From Vanilla planifolia (Eukaryota; Streptophyta; Magnoliopsida; Asparagales; Orchidaceae), in assembly GCA_023846275.1 (NCBI GenBank), contig JAIUJO010000082.1, forward strand, positions 1,633,922-1,697,921: a stretch of DNA of 64,000 nt, given 5' to 3'. Shown piece by piece: positions 55,141 to 64,000 of this stretch. Every line of letters starts with the position of its first letter. Position 1 is the first letter of the stretch. The notes under the pieces were generated by a model that saw only the letters and a list, made by a program, of their open reading frames with translations, made no database searches and was not told the DNA's origin. A program made the position numbers and the translations under genes.

Positions 55141-56489
55141 GGTGAGGTCGATTATTAATGGTAATAAATCATAGTACAAATCCTCACTGGCACTTGTAGT
55201 GGCAGCAGCATATTAAAGCTAGAGTTAAAGTTACTGGACAAATACTATAATTCTCATTTTACTCATTCTTGCCAAACTATATCCATGATACATCAACACC
55301 ATCATTGGAAAACTAATCACAACAAAACTTATATAGCCTCATTCATATAGGGTATTGTGTCATAAGAAATTATTTTTTATTTTTTTTTTATCAATTCTTA
55401 TTTCAATATACTTGCTCTATTCTCTTTCATCAATGTTTTTTATATCCCACATCACTGGTATGACTAAATAAATCAATTAATTCACATCTTTATTTTTATT
55501 TTTGATCACATAAAATGTAATAATAACGGAAAATATTGTATAAAAGAAAATATAATACACTATAATATTAATTGTTAAATAATAATAACAAAAAATCAAT
55601 CTTAATTATAGTTACTTTAAATTTACTTAGATGCTTTCCTAGGAAAACTATTACATTAACTTTTCTTTCCCTTTCACTTCCTACAAATGAATGATTAAAT
55701 ATCTATTTTAAAAAGTTATGATTATTGCATACTACTAATTCAAATAATATTTCCTATTCCATGAATTCAATGTTTCTTGCATAAGATTTATTTTTTATTC
55801 AATTGAGCAATTTCAATGTCCACTATACATTTTTTGAAGGCATTCAAGCTTCCTCCTTTTATAGTAAATATTTTTTAATATTGCTCAGCGAGCTCTGAAT
55901 ATCACATAATTACTCCTTATTTGCATCAATAGAAAGGATATAAAGAATAACATACAACTTCCTCTTTATTTAAAATTAGAAGCACAATAGTGAGTCATAG
56001 TTGATAAGACTCAAATTTCCCAAAAAACAACATTTTCTGGGCCCAATTTGAATGGAAAAAGTTAAAAATCAATTACTTTGAGGTTTTTTAGAAACAATTA
56101 TCTCATTTTCCCTTTTTAGTGACTTAATGGTCATATTGTGCTTCCCGTCAAATCAAATAGAGATGAAATAGTAATAGCAGCTCATGAGTTACCAATCTTA
56201 AGCAAAATAACTTTGTACTAGAAAGACACGAGGATTAGCGACAAAGAATATGAGGGGGTGAGATGACAAAGTGATGGATTAGATGAAATAATGGTTCCCT
56301 TCTAACTTGAGTTACCATATACACTGGAGTTTTTAAAGTTAGTCAAAGGTCAAGTTGTGAGGAGCGAAGGCTAAGAAGCAGGTCGATGAAATTCATGTCA
56401 GGATAGAAGAATTAACTCTAGTACTTGTTGGGATAACTAAAACTGAATGCGGCTTTTTTTAGTTTTTGTATTATTTCCATTTTGATTAA
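55141..56489. other. Non-satellite island, middle part; includes a G+C-richer patch
   Basis: No satellite landmarks. The patch at ~56141-56455 is distinctly less AT-rich and contains purine-rich segments such as GAGGGGGTGAGATGACAAAG and GTTGTGAGGAGCGAAGGCTA. It could be the remains of an unrecognised element or exon, but stops interrupt all frames I read and no domain is recognisable. No RNA gene was recognised. Confidence 0.45.
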
Positions 56490-56605
56490 TGATTTAGATA
56501 TTACTAATAATTAATTTTTCTTTCATAAATTTGTATTAAGTTCAAATGATCCCTGATTATGATGAATGAAATATCGATAGATTCATCTAAACATGCTCGA
56601 TGAAA
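56490..56605 (+). repeat. Isolated plus-oriented satellite fragment inside the island
   Basis: The order TTTGTATTAAGTTCAAATGA, TCCCTGATTATGATGAATGA, AATATCGATAGATTCATCTA, AACATGCTCGATGAAATGG matches the plus-unit order (TTTGGTAATTCATAGTAATT, TCTGATCGAGATGAAACAAA, TGTCATTGGACTCATC, TCGATGAGCTCTATC). It lies between two minus blocks, so it is a relic of a plus copy or of a further rearrangement. It is diverged and only about a quarter of a unit long. Confidence 0.5.
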
Positions 56606-57144
56606 TGGCACATTAATATTTTAAATATAACAAACTTGAAAAATACAAGATTAATGAGAGAATAGTCAAAATAAATATTTTAATCAACAATGTTAGAAAG
56701 ATTATTAAAGTCTTAATTCAATTAATCAAATGTCTTGAAATTTTTTATGGATAATACAAAGAAAATCCGATAGTTATAATCTAGCAATCCGAACAAAACT
56801 TTCATCCAAAAGTTTAAAATAAACCAAAGATGATTTTATTTAATTCTTGCACAAAAAGGTGAAATTTATTTTCACAACATAATTGGAACTTCATTTAACT
56901 AGAGTCTCGATCTTCCTTAAATAATTAAAATATGAATGTAAATTAAATGAGCATTTAATTAATTTTTTATCTCCTAATAAAAAAAATCTTATCTTCTAAT
57001 TCTCTCTTAGAAGGCTTTTAAAGCATCAATGTATCGATCTTCCTAAAATCTTATGTTCTTATTAGATTTGTTAGTCAATATTAATTCTACAATCACCATT
57101 TTTAGAGCTCGAATATTTGGAATTTATTACATATTGAGACACAA
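56606..57144. other. Non-satellite island, right part; nothing recognised
   Basis: AT-rich sequence without satellite landmarks on either strand, for example TCCGATAGTTATAATCTAGC and GGAACTTCATTTAACTAGAG. No open frame of note and no repeat structure are visible. Minus satellite begins near 57150-57160 (GTACAAATTAAAAGTTTTCT). Confidence 0.5.
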
Positions 57145-58048
57145 ATGAGAGTTTGTATAAAATTCTTCAATTTCAACTCTAGTACAAATTAAAAGTTTTC
57201 TTAAAAGATGTAAGAACCATAAAAAAATAAAATATTTAAAGAGATAGTAACAAATATTTTATTAGATGCAGATCATCAACATTAGTCCAACAACATTTGT
57301 TTCATCTTAATCTTACCTTAATTTGAATTACTAATAACTTAAAGAACAAACATAAATAATAAAATAATTTTTTTAATAATTACACATAGTCGAATTGAGA
57401 TAAATTGTAATAGAATAATACTACCAAATCATATTGATAAAAATGTCACATGAGAGAGGATTAAGAGTAATATAACAATATAAGCAAATGGAAGTAGAAA
57501 ATAATAAAATAAACTTTATGAGAAAGTTGCATTGAAGGATACAAAGTAGGTCAAGTGTAACATCCTCGATCATCGAGTTCGGCATTAATCAATGTGCCTC
57601 ATAAAACATGTTATGATACTAGAAACTAAGATTTTAAAAAATTCAAAAAAAAATATGTAATAAAATAAACCTCATTAAAGATAAGTGTAATCAAGCTAAT
57701 TGACTCATTTGGACCCCTTATGCAATAACTACAAATTACTAGAAGAAGTAATCATGGATAATAAAAAAATATTATTTTCAATTTTAAAAAAATTTATATT
57801 TCAGCAAAAATATGATAAGTTGAAGCAAAGTAGAATAAAAAATTCAATGTGATGTAAAGGCCACATGATAAATGGCGTTTAAGTTATTTAGTAATATAAT
57901 GAAAGCAATACGAAAATTTTTTAAAATGAGACAAATTATAGAGAAAAGTTATGTTACAGAATTTTAAGAGGAATAAGTGCGTATTCTCAGTCATCTAAAC
58001 ACGTCAAAATAAAAATATCTTGTAAAATATGGAAAATACATTTAAAAT

Positions 58049-58112
58049 AAAATATTCAAAAATATTAAAAAATATCACAAAAATATTAAAAAAATATTAA
58101 TAAAATATTTTT
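58049..58112. repeat. Local expansion of an AAAATATT motif
   Basis: Six irregularly spaced copies of AATATT or ATATT separated by A-runs and CACA occur where a normal minus unit has only AAAATATTTAAAAATATAAA. Copies are 9-18 bp apart. It is a minor slippage expansion inside the satellite unit. Confidence 0.7.
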
Positions 58113-61100
58113 AATTAGGTAAATTTGATCAAACTGAGTACACATATGTTTATTTCTATACAATTCACTTATTTTTGAAAAATTGTGAATTAAAAGTTTA
58201 AATAAATAAAAATAGTAATGAATTGTTATTTTAATATTAAACCTAAAAATATATTAAAGTTGAAATATGATAAATTGATGCAATATAAAATAGCTAAACC
58301 AAAGTAATGCAAACTGTCATGCGAGAGAATAATTATAGTTTCATGATAATATATCCAAATCAAAGCATAAGATTTGAAGAAATCAAAAGTGTTCGAGAAA
58401 GCTACATTCCAAGACACTAAAGAGATCGAATGCGATATCCTCGATCATTAAATCAAGCTCAAATTAAAATACCTTGCAAAGCATTCAAAAAACCCTAAAA
58501 GCTAAAATATCTAAAAATATAAAAAATAAAAATTTAATTGGAAAGAACTTTTTTAGATGACACCAATGATGGTTGTTATCTTCCATAAGATCTCATTTCG
58601 AATTCTTATTAAATACAAAAATTAAATAAATATATAATAATATAATGTTATTTCTTAATACATTAGATTTATATTAGAGATTAAATGAGATAAATTGGAG
58701 TAGTGTAATATAGCCAAATCAAAGTAATGGAAATGTCACACCAAAGTATAATTAAAATTTAATAAAAGTATAACTGAGTTAATGTGACACACTTGAAGAA
58801 ATTGGAGTTACTATAATAGAAATTTAGATTCTAGAAGACTAAGGATATTGATTGTAACATGTTTGATAATCAAATCTAGCACAAAAAAAATATCTCAAAA
58901 ATCTTACAAAAATCCTAGAAAAAAATATTAATAATGACATTTGTTTCGTCTCAACCAAAGCTCATGATGAATTTTAGCTAATTACAAAATTATCTAGGGA
59001 AAACAAATGATAAGCTATTATATTAATGCCCACAAAATTTATATTTAATGCAAAATCTAATAAAATGAAGAAAAATAATATAATCAAATCTATGGGATGT
59101 AGACATTGCATAACAATGGATTTTGAGTTTCATAGTAATATTAGCAAACCAAAATAAAATTTATTAAAAGATGAGCTAAAACTAAAGGAAATAGTACTCT
59201 AATATATTGAGGAGATCAAGTACAACATTCTCAATAATCAAATTTGGTACAAATAAAAATATTTTTTTCAAAACATGTAAAAATTTAAGAAAATGAAATA
59301 TTTAAAATAATGAAAAAAAAATTTATTATGTAGAGCCTATTAAGGCAAGTACAATGATGTTTGTAAGGACTACATATGACCTAATTTGAAAATATTATGA
59401 ATTACCAAAAGAAATACAATGGACAAATGTGTAGAGAATTAGAGTTTCCTAATAATACAACCAAGTGAAATAGAAAGATTTGAAGAAATTAGATAAATTA
59501 TGTAGTAGAATAGCATTAAAAATACTAAGAAGATTGAGTGTAACATCTTTGATTTCAAATCAAGCATGAAAATAAATACCTCATAAAGTAAATGAGAACC
59601 ATGAAAATAAAATGTTTAAAAATATAAAAAATTTTATACTTAATTAATTTGTGCTCAATTGGATGAGTCTAGTAATGTTTGTTTTGTATCAACCAAATAA
59701 CATTTTCAATTTTTTTATATTACCAAGATAAATAAGTATAAATAATAATAATTTGTTGTTTTTATTCCTAGTGAATATATAACAAAATTAAAATAAGATT
59801 AATTAAAGTAATACGATATAAAAAATCAAAGTGATGTGTTGGTCATATAAGAGGAGAATTATAACTTTATAAAACTAAAATGAAATCAAAGCAAAAGATC
59901 TAAAGAAATTAGAAAAATTGTATGAGAAAGTTGCATTCTAATGTACTAAGTAAATCTAGTGTAGCATTTATGATCATCAAACCATATATAAATAAAAATT
60001 ACTTAAAAAGTTTGCCAAAACACTAAGAAAATATTTAAGATTATAAAATTTAATATTTAATTTGATTAGAGATTGTTTGAAGTGTCTGATAATGCTTGTT
60101 TTATGTTAATAAAACAACATGTAATAAACATATAATAATATAAAAGTTAGATAAAATGGAGTTAAATAATATAATAAAATCAAACTATTGAAAAATTTAA
60201 ATGAGGTGACAGTTTGACTTTCATAGAAATATAATTAAATCAAAATAAAGAATTTGAAGAAATGAGATGAGTTATATGGAAAAGTTTCATTACAAAACAC
60301 TAAGAAAGTCAAGTGTAATATCCCTTATATCCAAATAATGTAAAAATTTAAATTACTCATACAACATGTCAATAGTCAAAAATAAAAATATTTAAAAATT
60401 AAAAATTGACAATTTAAATGGATAGAGATTATCAACATTAGTGCAACATGGTTTGTTTCACCTCAATCAAACCTTATTTAATATTACTACAAATTAAAAA
60501 AAATTAAACATAAATAAAATTAAATTATTATTTTAATATTAAGAGAATATTTATTAAAGCTGAAATGAGATAAATTTAAGTGACTTACAATAACAGACTG
60601 AAAGTGTTGTTAAGGTAACAAGATTTGAGATTTAGAGAATATTTGAATTATTAAAAAATTTAAGTGAAAGATTTGAAGAAATGAGATTAATATAGTGAAA
60701 AACTTTATTCAAAAACACTAAGAAGATTAAGTGTTAAGCAAAAGTCATAAAAAAATATTTAAAAATATAGAAATGAAACTTTATTTGATTAGTTCTTGTG
60801 AATTGAAATGGCTATCATTTTGTGCCAAAACTCACATTAAACAAACTTTTCAAAAATATAAAATGAATATTTAATTAGTGAGTGCTCCTTGAGATGAGTC
60901 CAATCACCTTTTTTTTTCTTAGTCAAACTCTTTTTGGAATTAATGCGAAATAAAAGATAATAAAACCAGGTGATGCAAAACTTACACAAGAGGAAACTTA
61001 GAATTAATAATAATATAAGCAAATGAAAGTCTAAAATGACTTCAATCATGCAAAGACCTGAAAATAAAATATTTTAAAAATATCAAAACAAACCTTTAAC

Positions 61101-61890
61101 AGGATCGACCATATCAAGTCATGTTCAATGATGTTTGTTTCATCCAAATTCGACCTCATTTTGAAATTATTACAAACTACCAAGTTAAATAATCATAAAT
61201 AATAATAATTTTTTTATATTAGTTATATTAATATAATACTAAAATGATATAAATTGAAGCTTCATAATTCAATGAAATAAATGACATGAAAATATTACTA
61301 GGGAGGGGAGTTAAAGTTCTATGGTAAGATAACTAAAAATACAAAAACATTTAAAGAAATAATATTAATTGTGAGAGAAACTCACATTCAAAGATTTAAA
61401 ACATATTGAGTGTAACATTCTCAACTACCAAATTAAGTACAAATTAAAATTTCTCTTAAAACATCCTAAAACATAGAAAATAAATATTTTAAAATATAAA
61501 AATAATTATTTAAGTAGTTAGAACTTATTCAGATAGGACGATAACATTTGCTCTATGTCAATCATAGTTCATTTGGAGTTATTATGGATTACCATAGCAA
61601 ATAATTATAAAAAATAAAAAATTCTCATTTCAACATTAAGTAAAAATATAATAAAGTTGAATTAAGTTAAATTAAAATATTATAAAATAACAAAGTCAAT
61701 GCAATGTATTACATGTGAGGAGCGTGTAGCATCTTTGATCAACAAAATAGTGCGAAACATAATCTATTACAAAATATGCCAAATAAAAAGATAAAAATAT
61801 ATTTAATTAAGAAGAGCGCTTTGAGATGAGTTCATATTCAAATAAATAACCATAAAAAATAATAGGCTATTATTTTAATATTATTTAGAC

Positions 61891-61907
61891 ATATATATAT
61901 ATATATA
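61891..61907. repeat. (AT)n microsatellite inside a minus satellite unit
   Basis: Seventeen bases of alternating AT follow TATTATTTAGAC and precede AAAATTTAATTTAGATAAAT, again at the native TA position of the unit. Confidence 0.88.
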
Positions 61908-62646
61908 AAAATTTAATTTAGATAAATTAATGGAATGTAATATAACTAAATCTAAGAGATGTAAATGGCACATGAGAGGAAATTTGAAGTAACATTGTAA
62001 TAAAGCAAATGCAAAGTTAAAAGTTTGGAAAAGGAAGATAAATTGGAGAAGAAAGCTTCACTCTAAGATACTAAGGAGATCAAGTGTAAAATTCTTGATC
62101 ACCAAATTAAGTACAGATTAAAATGACATGTAATGATGGGGAAAAATACATAATAAAATATTTGAAAAATCTAAAAATTAATATTTATTTTCAAAGTGCT
62201 CATCAAGACATATCTAACATAATTTATTTCAACTTGATTAGAACTCATTTGGACTTAATTTAAATTACATTATAAATAAGCTTTACTAATAAAAAATAAT
62301 TTTTTTAATATTAAGTAAATATATAATTTTAAAATAAAATATTATAAATAAAAGCATTATAATATAATAAAATCAACTTAAAAAAATGTAACATAAGAGA
62401 ACAATAAAAGTTTCATAGTAATACATCCAAACAAAAGTGAAAATTATGGAAAAATGAGGAAAGTGCAATAGGAAATTTACATTATAAAAATTCTTAGTGG
62501 ATAAGTAAAAGACTCTCAATCACCAAATCAGCTAAGAATCAAAATGACTCTTAAAGTATACAAAAATCAAAAATAAATAATTTAAAATGTTAAAAAATAA
62601 AATTTAAAATATATATTAAAGAATAAATTAGATAATTAAAGTAATG

Positions 62647-62688
62647 CCTTTTTCCTCCTCTTCTTCTTCTTCTCCTCCTCCTTCTTCA
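62647..62688. repeat. CCT/CTT polypyrimidine tract inserted in a satellite unit
   Basis: About 42 bp of pure C/T made of CTC and TTC triplets. It sits between AATTAAAGTAATG and ACAGTAATATCACTAAATCA. A normal minus unit has about 60-70 bp between these flanks, including the GGTCACATGAG segment, and this is missing here. It is the only pyrimidine tract of this kind on an otherwise A-rich strand. A pure homopurine-homopyrimidine tract with partial mirror symmetry can in principle adopt triplex DNA. Confidence 0.88.
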
Positions 62689-64000
62689 CAGTAATATCAC
62701 TAAATCAGAGGAAATCATTTTAACAAAAAAAATAATTTGATTAGAAAAGTTGCATTCTAATACATTTACAAGATCAAGTTTAATATCCTTAATCAACAAA
62801 TCGTGCATGAATTAAAATGTCTAGTGAAGTCTGTGAAAACCTTAGTCAAAAAGAATATTCCAAAATATATAAATGAAAATATAATTGGAAAGCATTAATT
62901 TGGAAGAGTCATATGAGCTTCATTTTTTGTTGATCACATCTCATTTGGAATTAATGTGAATTATAAAAGCATATAAAAATAAATATTAATGAATTATTGT
63001 TTTTGTATTGAGCAAACGTATAGTAATGATTAAATGTGATAAACCAAAATAATGTAATATAATCAAAGAAAAGTGTTTTGAACATCATAAGAAAGGAGAT
63101 TTAAAATTGCATAGTGATGTAGCCAAATTAAAGTGTAGAATTTGTCGAAAATATATAAATCATATGAGAAAATAGCAATCCAAATTTCTAAGAAGATCGA
63201 GCATAAGATGCATGATAGTCAACTAAGTATAAGTCAAAATGACTTATTAAACATGAAAAAAAATCATCAAAAATTTTAAAATAAAAAAATGAAATATTTA
63301 ATTCGATAAATGTTCATTAGAGGAATTTAGCAACGCTATTTCAGCTCGATTGGACCTCATTTAAAATTACTATAAATCACAATAGGCAATAAGCATAATT
63401 ATTAATAAAATATTATTTTAATATTAATTAAATATAAAGTATTGCCAAAATAAGACTTATAGAAGTAATGTAATATAAGCAAAGAAAAGAAAAAAGTTTT
63501 ATAAAATGATTTATGTTACACTAGAGAGTTGCATTCAAAGATACTAAAGATCGAGCAGACTTTCTTGATCGAAAAATTAGGTACTAATCAAAATTTCTCA
63601 TAAATAATGTCAATATCATAGAAAATAAATGATTTACAAAAATTAAAAAATATATATTCAATTAGATAGAGGTTATTGAGATTAGTCAAATGATGTTTTT
63701 TACCTTAATTTTAACATGTTTGAAATTACTACAAACTAGTGAAGTAAATAAGAATAAATAATAATAAATTTTTATTTTAATATCAAGTAAATATCTACTA
63801 AAGTTGAAATGTGATAAATTGAAATAATATGTTTTAAAAAACATAAAGTTATGTATAGGTCACACGAGAAGGCCTTTGGAGTTAATTAGTAACATAACCA
63901 AATGAAAGAAACAAATTTGAAATAAGATAAATTATATAAAATAGTTAAATTCCAAGATTCTAAGAAGATCAAATGTAAGATCCTCTACAATTAAATTAAG

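Larger units (their letters stand above)
57145..64000 (-). repeat. ~420-bp satellite array, minus orientation, ~16-17 units, continues beyond the window
   Basis: Minus landmarks recur regularly: AAGTGTAACATCCTCGATCA near 57553, GATCGAATGCGATATCCTCG at 58424, GAGTGTAACATCTTTGATTT near 59536, GAGTGTAACATTCTCAACTA near 61409, GATCAAGTGTAAAATTCTTG near 62078, and AGATCGAGCATAAGATGCAT near 63194. The strand is A-rich. The block runs off the right edge. The copy of the dyad at 58424-58446 is one of the best preserved in the window. Short open frames (58226-58417, 60837-61049) are readings of the unit and not genes. Confidence 0.9.

Noticed and set aside
1-64000. AT-rich protist or organelle genome
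   Set aside because: Such genomes are gene-dense or have long open frames. Here 64 kb has none, and the copia gag relic plus a long satellite fit plant nuclear heterochromatin better.
1-64000. Centromere call
   Set aside because: A ~420-bp satellite with dyads could be centromeric, but nothing in the sequence shows CENH3 binding, and the array is far more diverged than typical active centromere satellites.
1-64000. tRNA, rRNA, promoters or terminators
   Set aside because: No cloverleaf-like or rRNA-like G+C-rich segment was recognised. TATA-like and poly-T strings are everywhere because of the base composition and carry no information here.

Overview
The window looks like a gene desert from the nuclear genome of a plant, probably a large genome. 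About 55 of the 64 kb is one satellite family with a unit of roughly 410-425 bp. It is very AT-rich (about 78-80% by eye) and heavily diverged. The plant assignment rests on the repeat-dominated layout, on a decayed Ty1/copia gag region of the kind common in plants, and on CpG decay inside the satellite. I cannot name the species. I see no host protein gene, rRNA or tRNA. The longest ATG-started open frames are about 100 codons or less, and they encode low-complexity Phe/Ile/Leu/Tyr-rich or Lys/Asn-rich peptides that follow the satellite composition.

The satellite changes orientation in very long blocks. I call 'plus' the orientation in which the unit reads: a dyad plus the TGTTACAC motif, a TTGGAATGCAACTTTC-like motif, two copies of TTTGGTTATATTAC, ACTTTAATATATATTTAC, a TTATTATTATTTATG-like stretch, GAAACAAATGTCATTGGACT, then GATGAGCTCTATC. 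The layout is: minus 1 to ~360; plus ~360-15288; minus ~15289-31870 with two foreign inserts; plus ~31871-48426; minus from ~48427 to the end, broken by an island at ~53661-57140. The two complete central blocks are both about 16.6 kb, the first plus block is about 14.9 kb, and the last minus block is at least 15.6 kb. On the given strand, plus blocks are T-rich and minus blocks A-rich, so the AT skew flips at each switch.

Three stretches are not satellite. (1) ~17795-18475 resembles the first ~600 bp of (2), and both look like diverged LTR sequence. (2) ~26146-30840 is LTR-like sequence followed by a broken copia gag region (~28240-29400) and unassigned sequence. (3) ~53661-57140 is an island holding a separate ~67-bp minisatellite (~54740-55140) and a stray plus-oriented satellite fragment. 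Microsatellites of TA or CA/TA type recur mostly at one position of the satellite unit.

No genes work together here. What merits attention is the architecture: alternating giant inverted blocks of an old satellite, inversion joints with short homology or a fold-back, a conserved CpG-bearing dyad, and phase-locked microsatellite birth. All similarities were judged by eye; block edges are good to tens of bases and insert edges to about 50 bases.
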